From NCBI RefSeq assembly GCF_000192575.1, contig NZ_GL876926.1, positions 1,122,893 through 1,186,892 on the forward strand: a DNA stretch of 64,000 nt, in the 5' to 3' direction. Positions 9,538-18,570 of the stretch are shown here, piece after piece (within the stretch, counting starts at the first letter, position 1; each line of letters begins with the position of its first letter). Origin of the DNA: Novosphingobium nitrogenifigens DSM 19370 (GTDB lineage: Bacteria > Pseudomonadota > Alphaproteobacteria > Sphingomonadales > Sphingomonadaceae). The translations under genes and the position numbers were made by a program. The notes beneath the pieces were generated by a model. The model was given only the letters and a program-made list of their open reading frames with translations. It did not search any database and was not told the origin of the DNA.

Positions 9538-11430
9538 TTATCCGGGCATCTGCCCGGTTTCCATCGCGGTTTCGTAAGCCTCGCTGGCTTCGAGCCAGAG
9601 CGCCTCGGTCTCTTCAAGAGCGGTCGAAGCCATGCCCCGACGGCGCGAGAGTTCGCCCATGGTCAGCTTGGCAAGATCGCCCTTGGCGCTCGACGGTTCG
9701 AACATGGCCTGATCGAACGCGCTGATCTCGGCCTGAAGCCGGGCCATCTTGGCCTCGGCATCGGTCACTTTCTTCTTCAGCCCGCGCAATTGCTCGCGCA
9801 GTTGGGCACTGGCGCGCCGGTCGGCCTTGGCCCCGCCTTTCGCCTTGGCCGAGTTCTCGTCCTTGGGCTGATTCCGCCCCAGCACGAAATCGATGTAATC
9901 CTCGATCGCACCATCGAAAGGCCGCGCAGTGCCTTCATCGACAAGGACAAGCCGGTCGGCCGCCAGTTCCACCATGTGCCGGTCGTGGCTGATCAGGATG
10001 ACCGTTCCGCTCCAGGTCGCGAGCGCCTGAACCAGCGCCTCGCGCGCATCGACGTCGAGGTGGTTGGTCGGTTCGTCGAGGATCAGCAGATGCGGCGCAT
10101 CGCGCGTCACCAGGGCCAGCGCCAGACGCGCGCGTTCGCCCCCCGACAAAGTGCGGATTTCGGCGGTGGCGCGTTCCCCGGAAAATCCGAAGCGGCCCAA
10201 TTGCCCGCGTACAGCCTGCGGAGTGGCGCCCGGCATGGCGCGCGTCATGTGTTCGAGGGGGCTCGCATCGCCCGACAACTCTTCCACCTGATACTGCGTG
10301 AAATAGCCGATGCGCATCTTGGGGCTGGTGTTCATCGCCCCTTCCATCACCGGCAGTTGCGCGGCGAGCAAGCGCGCGAGCGTCGTCTTGCCGTTGCCGT
10401 TGCGACCGAGCAGCGCGAGCCGGTCATCGGGATCGATGCGCAAGTTCAGCCGCCGCAGCACCGGCTTGTCGCCATACCCGACCGCCGCCATGTCGAGTGT
10501 GATGAGCGGCGGACGCAATTCTTCCGGATCGGGGAAAGCAAAGCTCAGGCTGGGGTCTTCGCTGACAGCGGCAATCGGCTGCATTTTCGCCAGCATCTTG
10601 GCGCGCGATTGCGCCTGTCGGGCGGTCGAGGCACGCGCGCTGTTGCGGGCGACATATTCGGCAAGCTTTGCCCGTTGCGCTTCCTGCGCGGCGGCAAAGG
10701 CAGCGGCCTGTGCCGCGCGTTCGGCCCGCTGGCGCTCGAACGCGTCATAGCCGCCCGGATAGAGCGTCAGCTTGCCACCCTGAAGATGCAGGATGTGATC
10801 GACCACATTGTTGAGGAGGTCACGTTCGTGGCTGATGACGATCAGCGTGGCCGGATAGGACTTGAGGAAGTTTTCCAGCCACAGTGTCGCTTCGAGGTCC
10901 AAGTGGTTCGACGGTTCGTCGAGCAGCAGGACGTCAGGCTGGGAAAACAGCAGCGAGGCCAATGCCACGCGCATTTTCCAGCCACCGGAAAAGGAATCGA
11001 GCGGCTGCCCCTGCATCGTTTCATCGAAACCGAGCCCGACCAGAATGCGCGCCGCCCGCGACGGCGCCGCATAAGCATCGATCGCGATCAGGCGCTCATG
11101 AATGTCACCGAGCCGGTGAGGATCGGTCTCGGTTTCGGCCTCCGCCATCAACCGGGTCCGTTCGACATCGGCGGCAAGCACCGTCTCGAACGGCGTCGCG
11201 CTACCGTTGGGCGCTTCCTGCGCGATATAGCCCAGACGACATCCACGCGGCATGTCCACGCTGCCGGTATCGGGTTCGAGTTCGCCGATTATGGTCTTGA
11301 CCAGCGTCGACTTGCCCGCGCCGTTGCGCCCGACCAGCCCGACCTTGCCGCGCGGGGGAATGGCCGCACTCGCGCCCGAGATGATGTCGCGCCCGCCAAG
11401 GCGCACGGTAAGATCCGAAATCGTCAGCAT
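9538..11430 (-). CDS. ABC-F family ATPase (duplicated ATP-binding domains)
   Basis: Soluble ABC protein of 630 residues with two nucleotide-binding domains and no membrane part, the hallmark of ABC-F translation factors of the Uup/YheS/EttA type. Domain one has GRNGAGKST, FSGGWKMRV and LLLDEPSNHLD. Domain two has GRNGNGKTT, LSGGERARLAL and LILDEPTNHLD. A linker of Arg/Ala-rich helices joins them and a C-terminal coiled coil follows (residues about 545-610). The long C-terminal coiled coil fits the YheS/Uup branch better than EttA. It probably acts at the ribosome; the exact role cannot be read from sequence. It seems to be monocistronic. Confidence 0.93.
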   Translation of the reverse strand: MLTISDLTVRLGGRDIISGASAAIPPRGKVGLVGRNGAGKSTLVKTIIGELEPDTGSVDMPRGCRLGYIAQEAPNGSATPFETVLAADVERTRLMAEAETETDPHRLGDIHERLIAIDAYAAPSRAARILVGLGFDETMQGQPLDSFSGGWKMRVALASLLFSQPDVLLLDEPSNHLDLEATLWLENFLKSYPATLIVISHERDLLNNVVDHILHLQGGKLTLYPGGYDAFERQRAERAAQAAAFAAAQEAQRAKLAEYVARNSARASTARQAQSRAKMLAKMQPIAAVSEDPSLSFAFPDPEELRPPLITLDMAAVGYGDKPVLRRLNLRIDPDDRLALLGRNGNGKTTLARLLAAQLPVMEGAMNTSPKMRIGYFTQYQVEELSGDASPLEHMTRAMPGATPQAVRGQLGRFGFSGERATAEIRTLSGGERARLALALVTRDAPHLLILDEPTNHLDVDAREALVQALATWSGTVILISHDRHMVELAADRLVLVDEGTARPFDGAIEDYIDFVLGRNQPKDENSAKAKGGAKADRRASAQLREQLRGLKKKVTDAEAKMARLQAEISAFDQAMFEPSSAKGDLAKLTMGELSRRRGMASTALEETEALWLEASEAYETAMETGQMPG

Positions 11431-11482
11431 GGGTGCCGCCTAGCAGGCGGACGAGCGAAACCCAATGCCTTGCACGCCCCTT

Positions 11483-12883
11483 TCAGCTTTCGGCCATCAG
11501 GCGCGAGAGGGATTTGCGCGCCGCATGGCGAACCGTATCTCCGCTCACACGCGCCAGATGCCCTTCCCGCACGACCGCACGGCCTTCGACATAAAGATCG
11601 CGAACTCCGGCGGGCGGCGCCAGAACCAGGGCCGCGACAGGATCCCACGACCCGAGCGAAGCGATCGTTTCGACGTCCCAGATCGCGAAATCGGCGCGTT
11701 TCCCGACCGAAATTTGCCCACAATCGGGCCGCCCGAGGATTTCGGCGCCCCCGCGCGTGGCAAGATACAGCGCTGTGCGGGTATCCATCGCCTCGGCCCC
11801 GCCGACGACACGTTGCAACAGCATCGCCTGCCGCGCTTCATGGAGAATGTGTCCGGCATCGCTCGATGCGGACCCGTCGACACCCAGCCCGACCCGAGCG
11901 CCACCGTCGAGCATCGCACGCACCGGCGCGACCCCCGAACCGAGACGGCAATTCGAACAGGGGCAATGGGCAATGCCCGTGCCGGTCCGCGCGAACAAGG
12001 CGATTTCCGCCGCATCGAGCTGAACGCAATGGGCATGCCAGACATCGGTGCCGGTCCACCCCAGCCGCTCGGCATATTCGCCCGGACGGCAACCGAAGCG
12101 TTCGAGGCTGTAGGCAACATCGTCACGGTCTTCGGCAAGGTGGGTGTGCAACATCACGCCCTTGTCCCGTGCCAGCAAGGCAGCATCGCGCATCAGCCCT
12201 TCACTGACCGAAAAGGGCGAACACGGCGCCACCCCGACCCGGACCATGGCGCCCGGACGGGGATCGTGAAAACGGTCGATCACCCGGACGCAATCGGCAA
12301 GGATCGCCTCCTCGCGCTCGACCAGGCTATCGGGCGGCAATCCCCCTGCGCTTTCCCCGACCGACATCGCCCCGCGCGTCGGATGGAAACGCATGCCGAC
12401 CGCCTCGGCCGCAGCGATCGTGTCTTCCAGCACGACGCCGTTGGGAAAGAGATAAAGATGATCGGAGCTGAGCGTGCATCCCGACAGGGCAAGTTCCGCC
12501 AGCCCCAACTGGGTGGCGGCGAAGACGTCTTCGGGACGATAGCGCGCCCAGATCGGATAGAGCCGCTTGAGCCAGCCGAACAGCGACACATCGGTCGCCC
12601 CCGGCAAGGCCCGAGTCAAAGTCTGGTACAAATGGTGATGCGTGTTGACGAGGCCGGGCGTCACCACGCAGCCGCGCGCATCGATCACCGATGCAGCCCC
12701 TTCACGCAGAGGCGACAGGTCCGCGCTCGTTCCGACCGCCGTCACTTCACCGGCGGAAAAAGCGAACGCGCCTTCGGCAATCTCGCGACGCGCATCGTCC
12801 ATGGTGACCAGGACACGCACATTGACGACAAGCGTCAGAGGCGGGGCACCGGCTGGCTGGGCGCTCCCCTGCCGAACATTCAT
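11483..12883 (-). CDS. 8-oxoguanine deaminase-like amidohydrolase (AtzA/TrzN subfamily)
   Basis: Cytosolic metal-dependent amidohydrolase of 466 residues, without a signal peptide. The metal-binding and catalytic set is complete: VTPGLVNTHHHLYQTLTRA, HTHLAE, WHAHCVQLD and LGVDGSASSD. The LFGWLKRLYPIW loop is typical of the 8-oxoguanine deaminase group (P. aeruginosa PA0142 type), which converts 8-oxoguanine to urate. The start ATG at 12883 overlaps the stop of the upstream NUP gene (ATGA). The neighbours are all purine-related, which supports a purine base rather than a triazine substrate. Isocytosine- or guanine-type specificity cannot be excluded. Confidence 0.85.
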   Translation of the reverse strand: MNVRQGSAQPAGAPPLTLVVNVRVLVTMDDARREIAEGAFAFSAGEVTAVGTSADLSPLREGAASVIDARGCVVTPGLVNTHHHLYQTLTRALPGATDVSLFGWLKRLYPIWARYRPEDVFAATQLGLAELALSGCTLSSDHLYLFPNGVVLEDTIAAAEAVGMRFHPTRGAMSVGESAGGLPPDSLVEREEAILADCVRVIDRFHDPRPGAMVRVGVAPCSPFSVSEGLMRDAALLARDKGVMLHTHLAEDRDDVAYSLERFGCRPGEYAERLGWTGTDVWHAHCVQLDAAEIALFARTGTGIAHCPCSNCRLGSGVAPVRAMLDGGARVGLGVDGSASSDAGHILHEARQAMLLQRVVGGAEAMDTRTALYLATRGGAEILGRPDCGQISVGKRADFAIWDVETIASLGSWDPVAALVLAPPAGVRDLYVEGRAVVREGHLARVSGDTVRHAARKSLSRLMAES

Positions 12884-13977
12884 CGCGGAATTTCCTTTTC
12901 GGTATGGGGCCAATCGGCCAGCAGGCGGTCGATCACTACCGATCCGACGCGATAGAGATTTTCGATTCCCACCCCGAGGCCCGAATAGCCGAGGTTTTCC
13001 TGCGCCAGACTGTGCGCGGCATCGGTTCCGGGCGGCGGCAGCGTGTAATTGCTGCCCGCGCGCAGGACCATGACGCGATCCCGGTCCGCTTTCCCGGCAT
13101 GGGTCAGATAGTCCAGCGCCTGCATGGTGCCGCTTTCCTCCATGGCCGAGGTCACGAATTCACCCTTGCCCCCGGTCCACCGGCGCACCCAGTCGTTGGC
13201 CCAACGGTTCATCAAGCTGCCGTGCCAGAACCGCATCGCTGACAGATTATCGCCTTCGAGCACGAACGGCGGGCGCTGCGCCGCCGGGAAACCGACGTAA
13301 CGGGCCCGCACGGCGGCAACAGCGGCATTGTCGTCGAGCACGACATTGCGGGTCAGCCGGAACGCCCAGTCGGCAAGAGCGGGATTGAGCGCAAAGACCT
13401 CGCCATGGTCGGGCGTACGCGACGTGCCATCAAGCGGCCCCTTGCTGTCGAGGGGAAAGAGCCCGTCGGGCCAGTCGGAGGGAATTTCGCGCGCGTCGAT
13501 TTCGTGCGCCAGATCGCCGTCGACCGCATAGCGCGCCCATGCGGCAGAACCGATCGAGGCGTTTTGGGGATCGATCCCGGCAATCCCGGCCACCAGCCAA
13601 TAGGCATGGCGAAGATCAAAGCGGGGATCGAGCCCCAAAGCCATGATCGCCGCCGACGACCGGATCGATCCGACGCCGGTAACAATGCCGAGTATCCCGC
13701 TGTCGGGATTATAGAAAAGGTCGTGATAACCTTGCGGGAAAGGAATGCGGGTGTCGAGGTGGCGTCGTTCCTTCCACGTCTGGAACTCGCCTGCGGTATC
13801 ACCGCTGTCCTTGCCGATCTCGAACATGGTGACGATTACGACCCGCACAGGCAGTGGGTGTGAACACGGCCCGGCGGGTGCGCAATCGTCCGCCTGCGCT
13901 GCAAGGGATAGTGCCGCAAAGACGAGGGAGAGCGAAGCGGCAGCAGCGACAAGTGCGGAGCGAGAGAAGAATACCAT
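12880..13977 (-). CDS. Exported NUP-family protein ('purine nucleoside permease'), phosphorylase-like
   Basis: Protein of 365 residues with an N-terminal signal peptide ending around AAQA-DDC (residue 29). The family is called nucleoside permease (NUP), but after the signal peptide I see no further membrane helix. Instead there are motifs of the nucleoside phosphorylase/nucleosidase fold: IVTGVGSIRSSAA (about 98-110), LVAGIAGIDPQNASIG (128-143) and a Glu-Ser motif AMEESGTMQALDY (278-290). A Cys pair near residues 32 and 38 could form a disulfide. It probably binds or cleaves purine nucleosides in the periplasm. It is first in a two-gene operon with the 8-oxoguanine deaminase gene and is divergent from the LysR gene. 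Confidence 0.85.
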   Translation of the reverse strand: MVFFSRSALVAAAASLSLVFAALSLAAQADDCAPAGPCSHPLPVRVVIVTMFEIGKDSGDTAGEFQTWKERRHLDTRIPFPQGYHDLFYNPDSGILGIVTGVGSIRSSAAIMALGLDPRFDLRHAYWLVAGIAGIDPQNASIGSAAWARYAVDGDLAHEIDAREIPSDWPDGLFPLDSKGPLDGTSRTPDHGEVFALNPALADWAFRLTRNVVLDDNAAVAAVRARYVGFPAAQRPPFVLEGDNLSAMRFWHGSLMNRWANDWVRRWTGGKGEFVTSAMEESGTMQALDYLTHAGKADRDRVMVLRAGSNYTLPPPGTDAAHSLAQENLGYSGLGVGIENLYRVGSVVIDRLLADWPHTEKEIPR

Positions 13978-14167
13978 TATATCCGGTCGATAGACAGATT
14001 TCCGGTGGGACGGGAGAGGGGATAAACCGCCCCGCCGGAAAGCCGGGATCACGAAAATCTGCTGAAGCCCCCTTCTGCCAATTTCCTGTTTACCGAAGCT
14101 AAGGGGTTGACGCAGAGCGAGCAAACGCAATGAACTATACAGTCCGTTCGAAAAATGTGAGCAGTCG

Positions 14168-15091
14168 ATGCCGGCGTTTTCCCGTTTCCTGAGGTACTTT
14201 ATTGCCGTCGGCCGCCACGGTTCGATCCGGCGCGCCGCCGACGAACTCAATGTCTCGGCCTCCGCGATCGACCGCCAGATCCTGAACGTCGAAGCCGATC
14301 TCGGAATGCCGCTGTTCGAACGCCTGCCGACGGGCCTGCGGCTGACGGCGGCGGGTGAAGTGCTGATGGCGGCCGGGGGGCGCTGGCAAAAGAACCTTGC
14401 CGATGTCATGGCCCAGATTGAGGACTTGCGTGGGTTGAAACGCGGTCATGTCGAGATCGCGGTCATCGATGCGCTGGCCAAGGGACAGATCCCGGCCGTC
14501 ATCCACGCGATCCAGACACGCTATCCCGGGATCACTGTCGGCTTGCGCGTGCAAGGCAACGATACCGTCCGCCGTCTCGTCGCCGATGGCGAAGTTGATC
14601 TCGGCATCATGTTCGAGCCGCAGTCGTTCCGCGACCTGACCGTGCGGTCCTTCGTCGATGTCGTGCTGGGTTTCGTGACGCCGCCCGGGCATTCGATCGG
14701 CCGCATGAGTGAAGCGCGCTTTTCCGTCTGCGCCGGTTCGCCGGTGGTCGTCCCCAGCCGCCCGCTTGCGGTCAGTCAGCAGATCGAGATTCTCGAAGGC
14801 GCCTGCGGCATCACACTCGACCGCAAGGCCACGTCGGACAATATCCAGATGATCGCTTCGCTGGTGCAGCAGGGGATCGGCGTCGGCGTGCTGACGTCTC
14901 TCGACGTTGCCAGCGAAGTCCAGCAGGGACTTTTGCAATTCACCCGGATTACCGATTCCGTGCTGCGCCCGATGACGCTGGCGTTGTGCACGGCATCGGC
15001 CCGCACCCCGTCCTATGCCGCAGCAATCGTGCTCGGCGAACTGGAAGCGGGGTTTCCCGCACTGGGCTTCCCCGCTTCGCTGGAAAATTAA
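14168..15091 (+). CDS. LysR-family transcriptional regulator of the purine island
   Basis: DNA-binding activator/repressor of 307 residues. The N-terminal winged helix-turn-helix is clear (FIAVGRHGSIRRAADELN, then a recognition helix and MPLFERLPTGLRLTAAGE). The rest is the periplasmic-binding-protein-like effector domain. The gene is divergent from the NUP/8-oxoguanine deaminase pair and sits between that pair and the nucleoside hydrolase-deaminase block, so both are likely targets and the effector may be a purine. The 190-base divergent spacer (13978-14167) would hold the operator. Its stop overlaps that of the convergent nucleoside hydrolase gene, leaving no room for a terminator. Confidence 0.93.
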   Translation: MPAFSRFLRYFIAVGRHGSIRRAADELNVSASAIDRQILNVEADLGMPLFERLPTGLRLTAAGEVLMAAGGRWQKNLADVMAQIEDLRGLKRGHVEIAVIDALAKGQIPAVIHAIQTRYPGITVGLRVQGNDTVRRLVADGEVDLGIMFEPQSFRDLTVRSFVDVVLGFVTPPGHSIGRMSEARFSVCAGSPVVVPSRPLAVSQQIEILEGACGITLDRKATSDNIQMIASLVQQGIGVGVLTSLDVASEVQQGLLQFTRITDSVLRPMTLALCTASARTPSYAAAIVLGELEAGFPALGFPASLEN

Positions 15092-16233
15092 GGTTTCCGG
15101 CTGCGTGCCATCAGGCGTTCGATCAGGGCTTCCATCCGGGGCACATCGACCGTTTCGATGACATCGGCAGGCTGTTCGCCCAAGCCAGGCTGATAATGCT
15201 CGCGCCAGGACAGCGTGTCGCCATAACTCGGCCCGAACTGAGTCTCGTAATCGACGTAAAGCCGCTCGTGCTGCTTGACCAATGTGGGGTCGAGGAAAAC
15301 CGCGGCGGCGATTTCGTCCCACATCGGAAAGCCGGTCGGCAGGCTGCGGATCAGCCGGGCAAGATCCGGGCTCGCGACCTTTGCCAGCCGCTCGATGAGT
15401 TCGGGCGTCTGCTGCGTGGCGGTCGAGGGGTCGGCCGGAACGACGGTGATATGGCGCCACGGCGCGCGAGAGACGATGCTCGCCGCCTCGGGATCGAAGC
15501 GGATGTTGAATTCACGACGCGGGGAATTGGTGAATTCGCGCGCGAAATCAGCGGCCGAGCGATTGTCGAGCACTTGCCGGGGGTTAAAGCTGCCGCCCAT
15601 GTAGACCAGCTCTTTCGCCAGTGAGGCAAACTGCGGGTCGAGCCGTTGGGCGAGCGCCAGATTGGTCATCGGACCACAGGCGACGATCGTCACTTCGCCC
15701 GGATACTTGTGCACCATGCGGATGAGGAAATTGGCCGCCAGTTCCCCGGTCGGCTTGTGCGCGGGATCGCCCCAGGCCAGCGTGACCGGATCGTTGGGGC
15801 CGTAATAGGGCGGCGTCGCCTGCTGGGTCGGCTCGACCCAGTTCTTCATCCACGCGCCTTTCCATGTCAGCTTACCGTAAAGCGCTTCCCAGCGTTCGGT
15901 CTGCGCCTCGGTATTGACGAGCGGGAACGTCGCGCCCGCACTGACCGGAATGTCCGACCGTCCCGCAAGTTCGAGCCCGCGCAGATCCATGGCGGTCACG
16001 CGATTGGCCCAGAGATCGCCCGAAACGCTGGTCAGGCCGAGCACGTCGACATCCCCGGATTCGACCAGCATCGCCTGCATCAGGGCAAAGCCGTCGTCGT
16101 CGATGATGACCTTGCGCTTGGCCGCTGCGGCATGGGTTGCGGTAGCGTGCCCCGTTTCTGCATGGGCCGTCGTGCCGAGCAACAGTCCGACGGTCAGCGC
16201 GGCAACGGAAAACAGGCGGTCAATGCGTGGCAA
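15088..16233 (-). CDS. Exported inosine-uridine preferring nucleoside hydrolase
   Basis: N-ribohydrolase that releases free bases from nucleosides. About 381 residues, with a signal peptide ending LLLGTTAHA. The metal-binding N-terminal motif is the variant KVIIDDDGFALMQAML instead of the usual DTDPGxDD; EVTIVACGPMTNLALAQRL and RREFNIRFDPEAA follow as in the family. The variant resembles the secreted Nuh group of Pseudomonas as I recall it. The start is taken as TTG at 16233 because GGAGG lies six bases upstream and the result is a clean signal peptide; an ATG at 16272 would prepend 13 residues. It overlaps the end of the adenine deaminase gene by 14 bases, the last gene of a four-gene block. 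Confidence 0.88.
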   Translation of the reverse strand: MPRIDRLFSVAALTVGLLLGTTAHAETGHATATHAAAAKRKVIIDDDGFALMQAMLVESGDVDVLGLTSVSGDLWANRVTAMDLRGLELAGRSDIPVSAGATFPLVNTEAQTERWEALYGKLTWKGAWMKNWVEPTQQATPPYYGPNDPVTLAWGDPAHKPTGELAANFLIRMVHKYPGEVTIVACGPMTNLALAQRLDPQFASLAKELVYMGGSFNPRQVLDNRSAADFAREFTNSPRREFNIRFDPEAASIVSRAPWRHITVVPADPSTATQQTPELIERLAKVASPDLARLIRSLPTGFPMWDEIAAAVFLDPTLVKQHERLYVDYETQFGPSYGDTLSWREHYQPGLGEQPADVIETVDVPRMEALIERLMARSRKP

Positions 16234-17236
16234 CGAAAGCCTCCAGTCGATCGAGATGGGCCGCAACCGCATCGGCCGGAAGGAACGATCCGGTCAGGCT
16301 GTTGCGCGCCAATTGGGCAAGGTCCGCGCGCGAAAGCCCGCGTGCGCGGGCAATCGCACGATAATTGTCCGCGACATAGCCGCCGAAATACGCAGGATCG
16401 TCGGAATTGACCGTGGCATGCAGGCCGAGCGCGAGCATCCGGTCGATCGGATGATGATCCAGCGTATCGACGACACAGAGCTTCAGGTTGGAAAGCGGGC
16501 AGACGGTCAGCGTCATCCCTTCCCCGACCAGCCGCTCGACGAGATCCGCGTCTTCCAGTGCGCGGTTGCCGTGGTCGATGCGATCGACATGAAGGACATC
16601 GAGCGCCGCATGGACATAGGCGGGCGGGCCTTCCTCTCCGGCATGGGCGACGCGCTTCAACCCCTTGGCGGCGGCAGCGGCAAAGACCCGAGCGAACTTT
16701 TCGGGTGGATGGCCAACTTCGGAGGAATCAAGGCCCACGGCCGCGATCCGGTCGAGCCAGGATTCGGCCTCGGCGAGCGTCGCGAAAGCCTCTTCCTCGG
16801 AGAGATGGCGCAGGAAACTCATGATGAGGGCACTGGTGATGCCATGCCGTTCCTGTGCCTCGGCCATCGCCGAAAGCAGCCCTTCGATGACGAAAGCAAA
16901 CGGCACGCCACGCGCGGTATGGGTCTGCGGATCGAACATGATTTCGGCATGGACGACGCCATCGGCAACCGCCCGGTCGAAATAGGCCATGGCAAGATCG
17001 TGGAAATCCTGCCGGGTCAACAGCACCGCCGCCCCGGCGTAATAGATGTCGAGGAAATCCTGAAGATTGGAAAAGGCATAGGCCGCACGCACGGCCTCGA
17101 CATCGGCATAAGGCAGCGACAGGCCATTGCGCCCGGCCAGCGCGAACATCAGTTCGGGTTCAAGACTGCCTTCGATATGCAGATGAAGTTCGGCCTTGGG
17201 CAGGCCGGTGATGAAGGCATCCAGGTCAACGCCCAT
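16220..17236 (-). CDS. Adenine deaminase, ADA-family type 2
   Basis: Cytosolic zinc hydrolase of 338 residues that converts adenine to hypoxanthine. Zinc ligands are in ELHLHIEGSLEP (His18, His20), VAHAGEEG and VNSDDPAYFGGY. It would be labelled adenosine deaminase by a generic search, but the family features fit adenine deaminase type 2 (P. aeruginosa PA0148 type): LQDFLDIYYAGA, VGLDSSEVGHPPEKF and LTVCPLSNLKLCVV. No signal peptide. It starts three bases after the guanine deaminase stop, so the two are one transcript. With the exported nucleoside hydrolase downstream, the set converts periplasmic nucleosides to deaminated bases. Confidence 0.9.
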   Translation of the reverse strand: MGVDLDAFITGLPKAELHLHIEGSLEPELMFALAGRNGLSLPYADVEAVRAAYAFSNLQDFLDIYYAGAAVLLTRQDFHDLAMAYFDRAVADGVVHAEIMFDPQTHTARGVPFAFVIEGLLSAMAEAQERHGITSALIMSFLRHLSEEEAFATLAEAESWLDRIAAVGLDSSEVGHPPEKFARVFAAAAAKGLKRVAHAGEEGPPAYVHAALDVLHVDRIDHGNRALEDADLVERLVGEGMTLTVCPLSNLKLCVVDTLDHHPIDRMLALGLHATVNSDDPAYFGGYVADNYRAIARARGLSRADLAQLARNSLTGSFLPADAVAAHLDRLEAFVATH

Positions 17237-17239
17237 GCG

Positions 17240-18553
17240 TCATGCTCCCCCAAAGAATTCGAACCGCGCACTGTCGCGATCCCACGCGCGGCGTCCCATG
17301 ACATAAGTCCGTGACACCGCCCGGTCGTCGCCCAGCACCTGCAGCGCGAAAAGGCGTTCGGCAAGAGGCGCCCCCGCCGTGCGCCGCGCGAGCAGGGACG
17401 TTGCCCCGGAATCGAGAACGACGAAATCGGCTTCCTGACCGATCGCCAGCGCCCCGACCTTGTCCCCGACATGCAGGAGTTCTGCCCCGCCTGCGGTTGC
17501 CAGCCACAAGGCGCGGAAAGGATCGAGCCGATAACCACCCGCAAGTCCCGCCTGATAGGCAAGGCCGGAGGTATGAAGCACCGAGAACGACGTTCCAGCG
17601 CCAATGTCGCTCCCCAGCCCCAACCGCACGCCATGGGCCCCGGCGCGCGCAAAATCGAAGAACCCCGATCCCAGGAACAGATTGGACGACGGGCAAACCG
17701 CGATGCCTGCGCCGGTCTCGGCAAGGCGCGCGCATTCACGGTCGGACAAGTGGATGCCGTGCGCAAAGACCGATCGGGCGCCGACCAGGCCGAAACGGTC
17801 GTAAGCATCGAGATAATCGCTCGCCTCGGGAAAGCGCGCCGCGACTTCGGCGCATTCGCGAACGTTTTCGGAAAGATGCGTGTGCAGCAGCACATCGGGG
17901 TGCCGTGCGAGCAAGTCGCCCGCAACCGCCAGTTGCTCGTCCGAAGACGTCAGCGCGAACCGGGGCGTGACTGCATAGCCAAGCCGCCCTCGCCCGCGCC
18001 ACGCCCGGATCAGGGCCTCGCTTTCCTCGCGTGCGGCCTGCGCCGTGTCGCAAAGGTCCGGCGGGCCGAGATCCATCAGCACCTTGCCCGCATGGATGCG
18101 CATGTTGCGGGCAAGGGCCGCTTCGAAGAGGGCATCGACCGAATGGGCATGAACCGTCGCAAAGACCAGCGCACTGGTCGTGCCGTGGCGGAGCAATTCG
18201 TCGAGAAAGGGCCCGGCCACCGCATGGGCATGGCCCGGATCGGCAAAAGCAGCCTCGGCCGGAAAGATGTGGCGTTCGAGCCAGTCGAGCAGTTGTTCGC
18301 CATGGGCCGCGATGCGGTCCATCTGCGGATAATGGACATGGGCATCGATGAAACCGGGGACGATCAGCCCCTCGATCCGCTCGACCGGCACCCCGGCGTA
18401 ACGTTCGGCAAGATCGGCATGATCGCCCCGGTCGACGATGATCCCGTCCTCGACCACCAGCAGGCCGTCGGCATGATGGAGGGCAGCCTCCGGATCAAGC
18501 GCGGGATCGCGCGCGACCGAGAGGATTTCCCCGCGAAAAACTTGAATCGTCAC
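17240..18553 (-). CDS. guaD: Guanine deaminase
   Basis: Cytosolic amidohydrolase of 437 residues converting guanine to xanthine. Motifs: VPGFIDAHVHYPQMDRIA, LLHTHLSENVREC, VFAHGIHLSDREC, GIAVCPSSNLFLGSG and GLGSDIGAGTSFS, all as in bacterial GuaD. The start is a GTG at 18553 (MTIQVFRGEI), 17 bases after the stop of the exported nucleosidase gene. The frame stays open upstream through that gene and makes a false 701-residue protein, which I reject. Second gene of the four-gene block. Confidence 0.92.
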   Translation of the reverse strand: MTIQVFRGEILSVARDPALDPEAALHHADGLLVVEDGIIVDRGDHADLAERYAGVPVERIEGLIVPGFIDAHVHYPQMDRIAAHGEQLLDWLERHIFPAEAAFADPGHAHAVAGPFLDELLRHGTTSALVFATVHAHSVDALFEAALARNMRIHAGKVLMDLGPPDLCDTAQAAREESEALIRAWRGRGRLGYAVTPRFALTSSDEQLAVAGDLLARHPDVLLHTHLSENVRECAEVAARFPEASDYLDAYDRFGLVGARSVFAHGIHLSDRECARLAETGAGIAVCPSSNLFLGSGFFDFARAGAHGVRLGLGSDIGAGTSFSVLHTSGLAYQAGLAGGYRLDPFRALWLATAGGAELLHVGDKVGALAIGQEADFVVLDSGATSLLARRTAGAPLAERLFALQVLGDDRAVSRTYVMGRRAWDRDSARFEFFGGA

Positions 18554-18570
18554 GTATGAAATATCCGTTT

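Noticed and set aside
9229..12207. 992-residue plus-strand open frame
   Set aside because: Antisense to the ABC-F and 8-oxoguanine deaminase genes and without any domain.
15088..15091. Overlapping stops of LysR and nucleoside hydrolase genes as a special regulatory element
   Set aside because: A four-base convergent overlap is common in dense genomes; there is no further signal.
16220..17236. Adenosine deaminase
   Set aside because: Motifs match adenine deaminase type 2 better, including the DSSEVGHPP and CPLSNLKL segments.
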